Shown one piece after another: positions 27,994 to 36,995 of a DNA stretch of 64,000 bases. The stretch spans positions 62,001-126,000 of the forward strand of contig JAHQVT010000011.1 in NCBI GenBank assembly GCA_019634165.1, read 5' to 3'. The notes beneath the pieces are model-generated. The model made no database searches. It was not told the DNA's origin and saw only the letters and a program-made list of their open reading frames with translations. Made by a program: the position numbers and the translations under genes. This DNA comes from Rhodospirillales bacterium. GTDB lineage: Bacteria > Pseudomonadota > Alphaproteobacteria > Rhodospirillales > Thalassospiraceae. The stretch's first letter is position 1. Each line of letters opens with the position of its first letter.

Positions 27994-27999
27994 CCTCCC
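27994..27999 (-). promoter_or_regulatory. Ribosome binding site supporting an AUU start
   Basis: GGGAGG on the minus strand, five bases before the ATT codon at 27986-27988. No ATG, GTG or TTG occurs in this frame between the upstream stop (28013-28015) and codon 27847. Confidence 0.6.
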
Positions 28000-28260
28000 G
28001 TATGATCAGGGATCAATTTCGCATCTCGGGCGTTTGGGATGGATTGGGTGATTTGCCTGATCAAGGTGATTGTTATTGGGCGAGGTGGCGCAAAGTCAAC
28101 AAATACAGAGAATTCGGGCAAAAAGACGCTGGTGTATTCGATAGGCCTTATTTATGCCGCAAGTGGTTATTTTTTCGCCACATTGGAATGTAAATTGTAT
28201 AGTCACCAAACGAATGGGTTCTAACCCGAAAATTGTATCTGTCCAGATGACGAGGTCTAT

Positions 28261-28977
28261 GTGAGTAAGATCGCACTTGTTGATGACGACCGGAATATCC
28301 TGACGTCTGTTTCCATGGCGTTGGAAGAAGAAGGATATGAAGTTCTGACATATTCTGATGGTTCAGAGGCGCTTCATGCCCTGACCAAAGAAGAGCCGGA
28401 TCTAGCGGTGCTCGATATCAAGATGCCACGCATGGACGGATTGGAACTTCTGACGCATTTGCGCAAAAAGACCGAGATGCCGGTCATTTTCCTGACATCG
28501 AAGGATGATGAGGTTGATGAGCTGACCGGACTTCGGATGGGTGCAGATGACTATATCAAAAAGCCGTTTTCCCAGCGTTTGTTGATTGAACGAATTCGCA
28601 CCTTGCTGCGCCGTTCTGAAATCATGCGGGCCGGTGGGGTTCGCCCGAACGGATCAGATGACGTGTTACAGCGCGGTGATCTGGTTCTTGATCCATCCCG
28701 GCATATGTGTAGTTGGAAAGGTCAGCATGTTAACCTGACCGTGACTGAGTTTTTGTTGATTCAGGCATTGGCAAAGCATCCGGGCCATGTGAAAAATCGT
28801 GACCAGTTGATTGATGCTGCTTACGGCGAGCATATCTATGTTGATGACCGTACCATTGACAGCCACATCAAACGCCTGCGCAAAAAGTTCCGTGAAACCG
28901 ACAAGGAATTCAAGGAAATTGAAACCCTGTATGGTGTTGGTTATCGGTATCGCGATACGGCCACCGTGGCGGGCTGA
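28261..28977 (+). CDS. chvI: ChvI-type response regulator
   Basis: OmpR/PhoB-class regulator of 238 residues with a GTG start. The receiver domain has [11 protein letters not shown], the phospho-acceptor Asp in [13 protein letters not shown], and the conserved Lys in [11 protein letters not shown]; the C-terminal winged helix ends [18 protein letters not shown] with VGYRYRD. ChvI with ChvG forms an envelope/acid-responsive system central to cell-surface control in alphaproteobacteria. It begins the block chvI-chvG-hprK-rapZ-manX-ptsH-ptsI; the chvG start follows 88 bases on. A pckA gene, a frequent divergent neighbour, is absent here. Confidence 0.94.
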   Translation: MSKIALVDDDRNILTSVSMALEEEGYEVLTYSDGSEALHALTKEEPDLAVLDIKMPRMDGLELLTHLRKKTEMPVIFLTSKDDEVDELTGLRMGADDYIKKPFSQRLLIERIRTLLRRSEIMRAGGVRPNGSDDVLQRGDLVLDPSRHMCSWKGQHVNLTVTEFLLIQALAKHPGHVKNRDQLIDAAYGEHIYVDDRTIDSHIKRLRKKFRETDKEFKEIETLYGVGYRYRDTATVAG

Positions 28978-29065
28978 TGACTGGGATTTATGGTGCCGGG
29001 GCGTTTGCGTTCCGGCACATTTCGTTTTGCAGGCCCGTTAAATCGGGCCAGTTACGCAGGTTTGA

Positions 29066-30715
29066 ATGAGCGATCTTAGTGCTGGCGAACAGGACCAGAC
29101 AACGGGCCAGTCCGAAACACGGGCCGCGCGCATAGAGGAACGCCACGGGCTGTTTTCCCCTTTGACCTGGCGCATTCTGGCGGTGAATGCGCTGGCTTTG
29201 TTTGTGCTGGTGGCGGGTATTTTGTATCTCGGCCGCTACAAACAGGAACTTATTCATTCCGAACTAGAAGCAATGGCTGTGCAGGCGGAAATGTATGCCG
29301 CAGCCCTTTCGACATCGGCGGTTAGTTCCGGTGACGATGCGACCAATCGGGTCAAACTTGAAGTCGCCCGTGAAATGGTGCGCCGGCTTGTTGGCATTAC
29401 CGGTGCGCGCACACGCTTATTTGCCACCAACGGCAAATTGATGGCTGATAGCCGCAATATCCAGACCTTTGGTTCGGGCACCATTCAGGCCGAAGAACTT
29501 CCGGCACCCGGCGATGAGGACGCGTTCGCCGATATCATGCGCAAATTGACCGATGGCATTCTGACGCTTTTTGAAGGCGAACAACCCTTACCATTATATG
29601 TTGATCCGCCGGTTGCCAGTGCCGCAGATTACCCGGAAGTTCGTGCTGCCTTGGCGGGATATTCGCGCGGCGTGGTCCGCGTTGATAGTCAGGGACGCAG
29701 GATATTGTCGGTTTCTGTGCCGGTTGCGCGGTTCAAGCAGGTTCTGGCATCGGTGATGCTGACCAAAAATGGCGATGCGATCGAAAATGCGCTGCATGCG
29801 GTGCGGCTTGATATCCTGAAAATCTTTGTGTTTGCCTTTGGCATTACGGTGTTGTTGTCGATCTATCTTGCCGGGGTGATTACCCGTCCGCTTAATCGAC
29901 TGGCACGGGCGGCAGAACGGGTCCGACGCAGCAAGAACCGTCAATTTACCATTCCCGATTTGTCGGATCGCCGCGATGAGATTGGCGATCTTTCAACCAC
30001 CTTACGCGATATGACCGAAACGCTTTGGGACCGTATGGATGCGATTGAACGGTTTGCCGCCGATGTTGCCCATGAAATTAAAAACCCGCTGACCTCGCTT
30101 CGCAGTGCGGTGGAAACAGCAACGCGGCTTAAAGACCCGGAACGTCAACGCCGCCTGATGGAAATCATTGCCGAAGACGTTCAGCGACTGGATCGGTTGA
30201 TCAGTGATATTTCGGATTATTCGCGTATGGATGCCGAATTATCACGTGCCGAAAGCGAAGAAGTCGATTTGTCGATTTTGCTTCAGACCTTGGGTGAGCT
30301 TTACAATGCCGATCCAAAAGGCCCGCGTATTCGGGTTTCGGTTTCAGATGACCTTAATGTGCCAGCACTTGAAAGCCGTTTGACACAGGTGTTTAGAAAC
30401 CTGATTTCAAATGCGATTACCTTTAGCCCCGAAGGCGGGGAAGTACGTGTGCGCGCATGGCGCGATAAGGACTGGGCAATGATCACGATTGAAGATGACG
30501 GGCCGGGAATTCCGCCGGGCAAGGAAGAAGCCATCTTTAACCGGTTCTATACCGAACGTCCGGCGAGCGAGAAGTTTGGTCAGCATTCGGGTCTTGGTCT
30601 GTCGATTTCCAAGCGGATTGTCTCTGCCCATAACGGCGAGCTTTCAGCACAGAATCGGATGGATGATGACGCGGTAAAAGGGGCGATCTTCACCATTCGC
30701 TTGCCGCTTGATTAA
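29066..30715 (+). CDS. chvG: ChvG-type sensor histidine kinase
   Basis: Membrane sensor kinase of 549 residues. A first membrane helix (ILAVNALALFVLVAGILYLG, near 35-55), a periplasmic sensor region of about 200 residues, a second helix (IFVFAFGITVLLSIYLAGVI), a HAMP linker, then the H-box ADVAHEIKNPLTSLRSAVET and ATPase motifs DDGPGIPPGKEEAIFNRFYT and GLGLSISKRIV. All catalytic motifs are intact. It partners with ChvI, and hprK follows within about 110 bases. Confidence 0.94.
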   Translation: MSDLSAGEQDQTTGQSETRAARIEERHGLFSPLTWRILAVNALALFVLVAGILYLGRYKQELIHSELEAMAVQAEMYAAALSTSAVSSGDDATNRVKLEVAREMVRRLVGITGARTRLFATNGKLMADSRNIQTFGSGTIQAEELPAPGDEDAFADIMRKLTDGILTLFEGEQPLPLYVDPPVASAADYPEVRAALAGYSRGVVRVDSQGRRILSVSVPVARFKQVLASVMLTKNGDAIENALHAVRLDILKIFVFAFGITVLLSIYLAGVITRPLNRLARAAERVRRSKNRQFTIPDLSDRRDEIGDLSTTLRDMTETLWDRMDAIERFAADVAHEIKNPLTSLRSAVETATRLKDPERQRRLMEIIAEDVQRLDRLISDISDYSRMDAELSRAESEEVDLSILLQTLGELYNADPKGPRIRVSVSDDLNVPALESRLTQVFRNLISNAITFSPEGGEVRVRAWRDKDWAMITIEDDGPGIPPGKEEAIFNRFYTERPASEKFGQHSGLGLSISKRIVSAHNGELSAQNRMDDDAVKGAIFTIRLPLD

Positions 30716-30825
30716 GTTTCTTGCGCTGCAAAACCGCGAAACGCTTATGCGGGAGGTTAGTTCTTTGCGTTCGGGCGCGTTTGGGGTTTGACAAGAAACC
30801 TTATGCCAAGCATCGTTTTTCCATT

Positions 30826-31266
30826 ATGTCCCAACTTCATGCAAACTGTGTCCAGATTGGCGCCCATGCGGTGTTGCTGCGCGGGCCTTCCGGATCTGGC
30901 AAATCCAGCCTGTTGCTGCGCCTGATTCATGCGGGTGGTTTCCTGATTTCAGATGACCGTACCGATTTGGTTGCGCGTGGTGGGCACCTTATTGCCACAG
31001 CCCCCCAAACGATCGCCGGTTTATGCGAGGTGCGCGGGATTGGGATTGTGCATGGATTGCCCGCGCGTAGCGAAGGTATGGTCAAGGTGTTGATTGACCT
31101 TGTTGATGATCCCGATTTGGTTGAACGGATGCCCGAGCCAGAAAGTGAAGAGATTTGTGGCATTCCCATTCCACGTTGGACATTATGTGCAACCGATCTG
31201 GCAATTGAGGCAAAGATTGGTGTCGCTTTGGCGCTTGCGACCGGTGAAATACGACTAGAAGCTTAA
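30826..31266 (+). CDS. hprK: HPr kinase, short alphaproteobacterial form
   Basis: This 146-residue protein is the HPr kinase catalytic domain without the N-terminal half found in Firmicutes. The Walker A loop LLRGPSGSGKSSLLLRLI is near residues 18-35 and the HPrK signature VRGIGIVHGLP near 70. It would phosphorylate HPr (encoded 2 kb downstream) on its regulatory Ser. The ATG at 30826 gives the normal alphaproteobacterial length, although its ribosome site is weak and the frame is open to 30721. Confidence 0.9.
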   Translation: MSQLHANCVQIGAHAVLLRGPSGSGKSSLLLRLIHAGGFLISDDRTDLVARGGHLIATAPQTIAGLCEVRGIGIVHGLPARSEGMVKVLIDLVDDPDLVERMPEPESEEICGIPIPRWTLCATDLAIEAKIGVALALATGEIRLEA

Positions 31267-31282
31267 TCTACAGGACCCTGTT

Positions 31283-32251
31283 TTGCAGAAAAAATCCGTC
31301 ACATCTTCGGAAGAAGCCTTGTCAGAATCCCCGGCGAAACTTCCCGATAACCCAACGCCTGCCCTTGGTGCGTTTGATGGTAAAAGCGGCCTTGTTCTTG
31401 TGACCGGGGTTTCGGGTGCCGGCCGGACAACGACGTTGAAAATTCTTGAAGATTTCGGGTTTGATGCGGTTGATAATTTGCCACTTCGCATGCTTTCGGC
31501 TTTGGTGCCCAGTGATTGCCGCCCGGAACAGCCGATTGCCATCGGGCTTGATATCCGCACACGCGATTTCGGCGTTGACCAGTTTGTCGAGATTGTTGGC
31601 AAATTGCGCACACAGACCGGCATGGACCCATTGATGATTTATGTCGATGCGGACACAACCGTTTTGCAGCGCCGCTTTACCGAAACCCGCCGGCCACACC
31701 CGTTAAGCCATGATCGGCCGTTGGTCGATGCGATCGAACATGAAAAACGTCTGATGGCGCCGATTGCCGCCACGGCAGACATGCGGATTGATACATCACG
31801 TTTGAAATCAGCCGAGCTTCGCAAGATCCTTCAGGACCAGTTTGATATTGGCGAAACCGAAGGTATGGCGATTTTTGTCAAAAGCTTTTCCTTCCGCCAA
31901 GGTGTGCCAGCAGAAGCCGATCTTGTTTTTGACGTTCGCTTTCTGCGCAACCCGCATTATGATCCCGAGCTTCGCATTTTGACCGGCATGAATGCGAAGG
32001 TGGGCCAATATATTGAACAAGACCCGGATTTTTCCGGGTTTATCACCCGGCTAAAGGCGATGTTGGAACCTGTTTTGCCGCGATATGCGCAAGAAGGAAA
32101 AAGCTATCTGACCATTGCAATTGGCTGTACGGGTGGACAGCATCGTTCGGTTTATATCGCACGGATACTCAATGACTGGATTGCCGAACTGGGATATGAC
32201 ACTCATCTCAGTCATCGAGACAAGCCAGACGAACCGACCTCGGGGGAGTGA
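31283..32251 (+). CDS. rapZ: RapZ/YvcJ family nucleotide-binding protein
   Basis: RNase adapter / GTP-binding protein of 322 residues. The P-loop GVSGAGRTTTLKILEDFGF sits near residues 42-60, followed by the family hallmark DAVDNLPLRML; the C-terminal domain has IGCTGGQHRSVYIA, the RapZ signature. The start is TTG 31283, with AGGA eight bases before. In enterobacteria RapZ steers RNase E to small RNAs of glucosamine metabolism; in alphaproteobacteria the role is unsettled. The position between hprK and the EIIA gene is conserved. Confidence 0.92.
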   Translation: MQKKSVTSSEEALSESPAKLPDNPTPALGAFDGKSGLVLVTGVSGAGRTTTLKILEDFGFDAVDNLPLRMLSALVPSDCRPEQPIAIGLDIRTRDFGVDQFVEIVGKLRTQTGMDPLMIYVDADTTVLQRRFTETRRPHPLSHDRPLVDAIEHEKRLMAPIAATADMRIDTSRLKSAELRKILQDQFDIGETEGMAIFVKSFSFRQGVPAEADLVFDVRFLRNPHYDPELRILTGMNAKVGQYIEQDPDFSGFITRLKAMLEPVLPRYAQEGKSYLTIAIGCTGGQHRSVYIARILNDWIAELGYDTHLSHRDKPDEPTSGE

Positions 32252-32270
32252 ATAAAATGGAGAAAACTGC

Positions 32271-32675
32271 ATGATCGGAATGGTGCTGGTCACCCATGGC
32301 GATCTCGCGAAAGAGTTCGTTTCTGCTTTGCAGCACGTCGTTGGCGAGCAGGAAAATGTCGCAGCGGTCTGTATCGGGCCGGATGACGATATGGAACAAC
32401 GTCGCGCAGACATTCTTGCCAGTGTTGAAAAAGTCGATAGCGGCAAGGGCGTTGTCCTGCTGACCGACATGTTCGGCGGTACGCCGTCCAATCTGGCGAT
32501 TTCCATTATGGAACAGGCAAATGTCGAAGTTATCGCAGGGGTTAATTTACCTTTGTTGATCAAACTGGCATCTGTCCGCATTGATGGGACATTGGCCGAG
32601 ACGGTCAATGCCGCACAGGATGCGGGACGCAAATATATCAACGTTGCGTCGCGTTTGCTAAGCGGTGAAGAATAA
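32271..32675 (+). CDS. PTS EIIA component, mannose family
   Basis: A 134-residue cytoplasmic EIIA of the mannose (fructose/mannose) class. The phosphorylated His is in GMVLVTHGDLAKEF near residue 9, and the second active-site area is LLTDMFGGTPSNLA near 63-76. No EIIB, EIIC or EIID genes are present here, so it works as the terminal phosphate carrier in a regulatory relay rather than in sugar import. Known alphaproteobacterial equivalents (PtsM/ManX) influence ChvGI and carbon control. ptsH follows. Confidence 0.93.
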   Translation: MIGMVLVTHGDLAKEFVSALQHVVGEQENVAAVCIGPDDDMEQRRADILASVEKVDSGKGVVLLTDMFGGTPSNLAISIMEQANVEVIAGVNLPLLIKLASVRIDGTLAETVNAAQDAGRKYINVASRLLSGEE

Positions 32676-32739
32676 GACAGAAACAAGAAAAACATGGCCG
32701 GGTGCACGGGGACAGCGTATCCGGCTGGCGGGGACATAA

Positions 32740-33015
32740 ATGGCGCAGAAGGAAAAACGCATTTTAACAATCAGCAACCAGCGTGGATTGCACGCGCGGG
32801 CGGCGGCGAAATTTGTTAAACTTGCAGGTGAATTTGAATCCAGCATCATGGTACGCAATCGCGGTACCGAGGTATCTGGTGTGTCGATTATGGGGTTGAT
32901 GATGCTTGCGGCATCTATCGGCACCGAAATCGAGGTTGAGGCAACCGGGCCGGATGCCAAAAAGGCGATAGAGGCCCTGAACGAACTGGTCGATGACAAG
33001 TTCGACGAAGAATAA
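32740..33015 (+). CDS. ptsH: Phosphocarrier protein HPr
   Basis: A 91-residue HPr. The active-site His is in NQRGLHARAAAKFVKLA near residue 19, and the regulatory Ser in the stretch GVSIMGLMMLAAS near residue 49, suitable for phosphorylation by the HPr kinase encoded upstream. The C terminus is acidic. It receives phosphate from EI, encoded next, and passes it to the EIIA encoded just before. Confidence 0.95.
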   Translation: MAQKEKRILTISNQRGLHARAAAKFVKLAGEFESSIMVRNRGTEVSGVSIMGLMMLAASIGTEIEVEATGPDAKKAIEALNELVDDKFDEE

Positions 33016-33082
33016 TAAAGGCGCTACCAGCGCTGACTGATCTGCTTTCGGGAAACAACAAGAATAGGTCCTGACCTTAGGT

Positions 33083-34879
33083 TTGAAAGTTCCTCCAAAA
33101 GACCTAACCACATCAGATGAACCTTCCGCAGGCGTTCGCCGGGTCATAACCGGATTGGGCGCATCGGGCGGGATCATGATTGGCCGGGTTTTCGTGATGG
33201 ACCGGCAATACATCCAGATCAGCCGCAAACGCATTGCCGAGGATGCGGTTCAGACCGAAAGCAAACGTCTACATGATGGTGTCGCCGAAAGTATTGATCA
33301 GCTCAGACGTCTGAAATCCCAATCATCAACAGCCGAAAGTGCCGCCTCTGAGGAGCTTGGGTTCCTTTTGGATGCCTATATCCACATGTTGACCCAATCG
33401 CGGTTGGTACGTGGGGCGGAAGAGTTGATTGTATCGCGCAAATTAAATGCGGTGCATGCGGTAAGCGAAGTGATTGATGCGATTGCTGAGCAGTTTTCGG
33501 GCATGGATGACCGTTATATCGCCGCACGGGCAACAGATATCCGCGATGTTGGCCTGCGCCTGATGCGGTGTCTGATGGGGGAAACAGACCGGGTTGTTGA
33601 TACGGCCCCCAAAGGTGCGATCCTGATTGCCGAAGACGTCAGCCCAGCGGATATGGCGCGGTTTGAACCGGGCCAATTGACCGCCTTTGTCACAGCCCTT
33701 GGCGGGGCCGAAGGCCATACGGCGATTATGGCAAGATCGCTTGGCATTCCTGCTGTTTTGGGGGCGGCGGATATTATTCGCGGCGTTTCAGGCGGCGATC
33801 AGATCATTGTTGATGGTGGTCGCGGGGAAGTCATCCTATCGCCCACCGATGCCGATATTGCCCATTATACCCAGCGCCGCGAAGATTGGTTGGCAGCGCG
33901 CGATAAACTGGCAAGTTTGCGCGATGTGCCGTCTGCGACGCGCGATGGGGTTGATATTGATCTTCATGCCAATATCGAATTGCCGATCGAGCTTTCAGCC
34001 GCCCTTGAAAACGGTGCCGCCGGGATTGGTCTTTTGCGTAGTGAATTCATGTTCATGAACAAGGATTACCTACCAGATGAAGACGAACAATATGGTGAAC
34101 TTGCCGATATCGTAAAGCGGATGGGGGGCAAGCCCGTTACCATCCGGACCCTTGATATTGGCGGCGAAAAGCTTGCGGTTGCGCTGCAGGCCGATATGGG
34201 GACAGGACCAAACCCGGCCTTGGGGTTACGCGGTATTCGGTTGTCCTTGCGTAAACCAGAATTGCTTGAAGCCCAGTTCGGGGCGATTTTGCGCGCATCC
34301 TTGCATGGGCCGGTGCGGGTTTTGATCCCGATGGTGGTTGGCGTTCATGAAATGACCCGTGCACGGCAAATCTATGAAGCGGTGGCAAAACGGTTGCGCA
34401 AAGAAGGCCATGCCATTCCTGAAACATTGCCGCCACTTGGGGCAATGATCGAAATTCCAGCCGCGGCCATTGCGATTGATACCCTTGCGCGTGAATGTGA
34501 TTTCTTTGCGATTGGGACCAATGATTTGACCCAATACACATTGGCGATTGACCGAACAGATGACCAGGTGGCGGGGCTTTTTGATCCGTTACATCCTGCT
34601 GTTTTGCGCCTTATCCGTGATGTGATCAAGGTGGCGGGCGAACGCGATATTCCGGTCAGTGTTTGCGGCGAGATGGCCGGTGATCCGCGCTATGTGCCGT
34701 TGTTTGTTGGGTTTGGTCTGCGTAATCTTTCGATGTCGCCGGTTAATTTATTGTTGGTCAAACAACGGATTCGCCGACTTGATACCCGCAATTCCGAACA
34801 TCAGGCCAACCGGGTGATGGAGCAATGGGATTCCGCGCGGATCGCCATGATGCTTGACGATTTTAACGACCTTGCCTGA
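33083..34879 (+). CDS. ptsI: Phosphoenolpyruvate-protein phosphotransferase (Enzyme I)
   Basis: PEP-dependent autokinase feeding phosphate to HPr. The 598 residues include the phospho-His motif GGAEGHTAIMARSLGIPAVL near 210-229, the PEP-binding LLRSEFMFMNKD near 313, and the C-terminal FFAIGTNDLTQYTLAIDR and SVCGEMAGDP. It opens with a TTG codon after CTTAGG. Linked to HPr and a mannose-type EIIA with no permease, it completes a cytoplasmic phosphorelay coupling PEP supply to ChvGI/HprK regulation. Confidence 0.95.
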   Translation: MKVPPKDLTTSDEPSAGVRRVITGLGASGGIMIGRVFVMDRQYIQISRKRIAEDAVQTESKRLHDGVAESIDQLRRLKSQSSTAESAASEELGFLLDAYIHMLTQSRLVRGAEELIVSRKLNAVHAVSEVIDAIAEQFSGMDDRYIAARATDIRDVGLRLMRCLMGETDRVVDTAPKGAILIAEDVSPADMARFEPGQLTAFVTALGGAEGHTAIMARSLGIPAVLGAADIIRGVSGGDQIIVDGGRGEVILSPTDADIAHYTQRREDWLAARDKLASLRDVPSATRDGVDIDLHANIELPIELSAALENGAAGIGLLRSEFMFMNKDYLPDEDEQYGELADIVKRMGGKPVTIRTLDIGGEKLAVALQADMGTGPNPALGLRGIRLSLRKPELLEAQFGAILRASLHGPVRVLIPMVVGVHEMTRARQIYEAVAKRLRKEGHAIPETLPPLGAMIEIPAAAIAIDTLARECDFFAIGTNDLTQYTLAIDRTDDQVAGLFDPLHPAVLRLIRDVIKVAGERDIPVSVCGEMAGDPRYVPLFVGFGLRNLSMSPVNLLLVKQRIRRLDTRNSEHQANRVMEQWDSARIAMMLDDFNDLA

Positions 34880-35054
34880 TAGGTCTTGCCGTAGGCGGTC
34901 ATCATCCCGACATAGGGGACAGCCTTTGTCCCGGATGAATTGCCGATTTTAATCCCGGTTTCATATCCGCGTTAAAACCTTTGGGAATTCAAGGCTGATG
35001 GGCTTTGGATAGCTGTTTGAAATGCCTGCTTGGGAAAATTGCGCAAGAAAAGAC

Positions 35055-35084
35055 TTGAAATCCATATAAAGAAATCTTTATATG
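35055..35084 (+). promoter_or_regulatory. Putative ahcY promoter
   Basis: TTGAAA and TATATG with an 18-base spacer. The palindrome at 35063-35084 covers the spacer and -10 element, so binding there would block transcription. Confidence 0.5.
35063..35084. promoter_or_regulatory. Operator-like palindrome upstream of ahcY
   Basis: CATATAAAGA and TCTTTATATG are perfect 10-base arms around AA. The symmetry and overlap with the promoter suggest a repressor site. ArsR-type regulators (SahR class) are known to repress ahcY and methionine-cycle genes in Proteobacteria; no such gene is in the window. Confidence 0.65.
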
Positions 35085-35093
35085 TGACCCATC

Positions 35094-35113
35094 GCGGTCA
35101 AGCGGATGACCGC
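35094..35113 (+). other. Hairpin in the ahcY leader
   Basis: GCGGTCA / TGACCGC with a 6-base loop, just after the predicted transcription start. It is not followed by a T-run and does not resemble the known SAH or SAM riboswitch cores. Confidence 0.4.
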
Positions 35114-35187
35114 AACAGAATTTATCGGCGTATCGGCAAGACAGATGTCTTTGGCGGATGCGCCATTCTTGTTTGATTGGAGACGAC

Positions 35188-36483
35188 ATGTCGAACTTTA
35201 CCGATTGCAAGGTCGCAGACATCTCGCTGGCCGCTTGGGGCCGCAAGGAAATCGCGATTGCCGAAACCGAAATGCCGGGCCTGATGGCGCTGCGTGAAGA
35301 ATATGGCGCAGCCCAGCCGCTTGCGGGCGCACGTATCATTGGCTGCCTGCACATGACCATTCAGACGGCAGTTCTGATTGAAACATTGACGGCACTTGGT
35401 GCGGAAGTTCGTTGGTCTTCCTGCAACATCTTCTCGACTCAGGATCAGGCTGCTGCGGCGATGGCTGCTGCTGAAATTCCGGTATTTGCTTGGAAAGGCG
35501 AAACCGAGGAAGAATTCTGGTGGTGCATCGAGCAGACCATTACCGGCCCGAACGGCTGGAAGCCGAACCTTATCCTTGATGATGGCGGCGACGTTACCCA
35601 GCTTATCCACGAAAAATACCCGGAACTTCTTGAAGACATCAAAGGTCTGTCCGAAGAAACCACGACCGGTGTTCATCGCCTGTATGAAATGGCGAAAAAA
35701 GGCACCCTTAAGGTTCCGGCGATCAACGTTAATGACTCGGTCACCAAATCGAAATTCGACAACCTGTATGGTTGCCGCGAAAGCTTGGTCGATGGCATCA
35801 AACGCGCAACCGACGTTATGGTTGCCGGTAAAATCGGTGTTGTTGCCGGTTTTGGTGATGTTGGCAAAGGTTCGGCTGCGTCGCTTCGCAGTCAGGGTGC
35901 CCGCGTTCTGGTAACCGAAATCGATCCGATCTGCGCATTGCAGGCCGCGATGGAAGGTTACGAAGTCACCACCATGGAAGACGCAGCACCGGTTGGCGAC
36001 ATTTTTGTCACCACCACGGGTAACATCGACATCATCACGCTTGACCATATGCGTGCGATGAAAGACCGCGCAATTGTTTGCAATATCGGTCACTTCGATT
36101 CCGAAATTCAGATCGGTTCGCTGAAGAACTTCAAATGGGAAAACGTTAAGCCGCAGGTCGATGAAGTCGAATTCCCGGATGGCAAACGTTTGATCGTTCT
36201 GGCCGAAGGCCGTCTTGTGAACCTTGGTTGTGCAACCGGTCACCCAAGCTTTGTGATGTCGGCTTCCTTCACCAACCAAGTGCTGGCACAGATCGAACTT
36301 TGGAAAAACTTCGCCAATTACAAAAACGAAGTTTATGTCCTTCCGAAACACCTTGATGAGAAAGTTGCAGCCCTGCATCTTGACCGTCTTGGCGTGAAAC
36401 TGACCAAGCTTTCGCAGGAACAGGCTGATTACATCAGCGTACCGCAGACTGGTCCGTTCAAGCCGGATCATTATCGCTACTAA
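35188..36483 (+). CDS. ahcY: Adenosylhomocysteinase (SAH hydrolase)
   Basis: Splits S-adenosylhomocysteine into adenosine and homocysteine, clearing the product of methyl transfer. The 431 residues are the full bacterial length. Signatures include [17 protein letters not shown] near 75 and the NAD-binding loop [20 protein letters not shown] near 215-235; the C terminus KPDHYRY is the normal ending. ATG 35188 is preceded by GGAG; the frame is open back to 35158. Its codon use is noticeably more biased than its neighbours (highly expressed). A strong terminator follows. Confidence 0.97.
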   Translation: MSNFTDCKVADISLAAWGRKEIAIAETEMPGLMALREEYGAAQPLAGARIIGCLHMTIQTAVLIETLTALGAEVRWSSCNIFSTQDQAAAAMAAAEIPVFAWKGETEEEFWWCIEQTITGPNGWKPNLILDDGGDVTQLIHEKYPELLEDIKGLSEETTTGVHRLYEMAKKGTLKVPAINVNDSVTKSKFDNLYGCRESLVDGIKRATDVMVAGKIGVVAGFGDVGKGSAASLRSQGARVLVTEIDPICALQAAMEGYEVTTMEDAAPVGDIFVTTTGNIDIITLDHMRAMKDRAIVCNIGHFDSEIQIGSLKNFKWENVKPQVDEVEFPDGKRLIVLAEGRLVNLGCATGHPSFVMSASFTNQVLAQIELWKNFANYKNEVYVLPKHLDEKVAALHLDRLGVKLTKLSQEQADYISVPQTGPFKPDHYRY

Positions 36484-36506
36484 ATTGGCTATCGTCGATT
36501 TGCATC

Positions 36507-36539
36507 AAAGCCGGTCCGTTTGTTCGGACCGGCTTTTTT
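36507..36539 (+). terminator. Terminator after ahcY
   Basis: AAGCCGGTCCG / CGGACCGGCTTTTTTG hairpin with a run of six Ts, 23 bases after the ahcY stop. Confidence 0.9.
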
Positions 36540-36600
36540 GTGTTCCGAGTTTGAAAATTACTGATAAAAAGGTCGGCGACCACCAAATGGACCGGAAATA

Positions 36601-36975
36601 ATGCCCCAAATTGAAATCGAATATTCTGCGAAGCTTCCGATCAAGGACGAATTGAGCAAGCTGGCGGTTGATTTACATTATGTCATCGCGCGTGAAGCAG
36701 ATGCCGAACTGGGATCATTTAAAACCAGAATTTCGCCGCTGGAAAATGTCGTGATTGCCGATGGCGATGAAAAATACGCCATGGTGCATCTTGATATTCG
36801 GTTGTTATCGGGGCGGAGGGACGCGGTGAAGTTCGCGACAGGCGAAGCCGCACTTGCTGCCCTTCGTGATCGGCTGGAATGGCTTGTTGGTGATTATGCT
36901 GTGCAGTTTACCGTCGAGGTCCGTGACCTTGATCGGGCCAATTACCATAAACATGTGACGGATGTTTCTTCGTAA
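36601..36975 (+). CDS. 5-carboxymethyl-2-hydroxymuconate isomerase-like tautomerase
   Basis: A 124-residue tautomerase-superfamily protein. It starts Met-Pro, giving the catalytic N-terminal Pro after Met removal, and follows the CHMI (HpaF) pattern: PQIEIEYSAKL, DEKYAMVHLDIRLLSGR near 58-74 and TVEVRDLDRANYHKH near the C terminus. CHMI acts in homoprotocatechuate breakdown, but none of the other pathway genes is nearby, so the true substrate is open. It follows the ahcY terminator and converges with the nucleotidyltransferase gene. Confidence 0.78.
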   Translation: MPQIEIEYSAKLPIKDELSKLAVDLHYVIAREADAELGSFKTRISPLENVVIADGDEKYAMVHLDIRLLSGRRDAVKFATGEAALAALRDRLEWLVGDYAVQFTVEVRDLDRANYHKHVTDVSS

Positions 36976-36995
36976 GCAACCAAGTCAGAATTCAG

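Larger units (their letters stand above)
34880..35187. other. Intergenic region between ptsI and ahcY
   Basis: About 310 bases. It holds a two-tier hairpin GGGACA / TGTCCC flanked by CATCC / GGATG at 34904-34937 without a clear T-run (possibly the end of the pts operon), a promoter with an overlapping palindrome (35055-35084), and a hairpin in the ahcY leader (35094-35113). I see no coding frame with a ribosome site. Confidence 0.5.

Noticed and set aside
34980-35187. Possible SAH or SAM riboswitch before ahcY
   Set aside because: The leader has only a simple hairpin; the conserved core of the known SAH and SAM classes is not seen. A protein operator over the promoter explains the palindrome better.
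35122-36471. Long open frame antisense to ahcY
   Set aside because: It mirrors the codon pattern of ahcY, lacks a ribosome site and family features. Strong codon bias in a highly expressed gene often leaves the opposite strand open.
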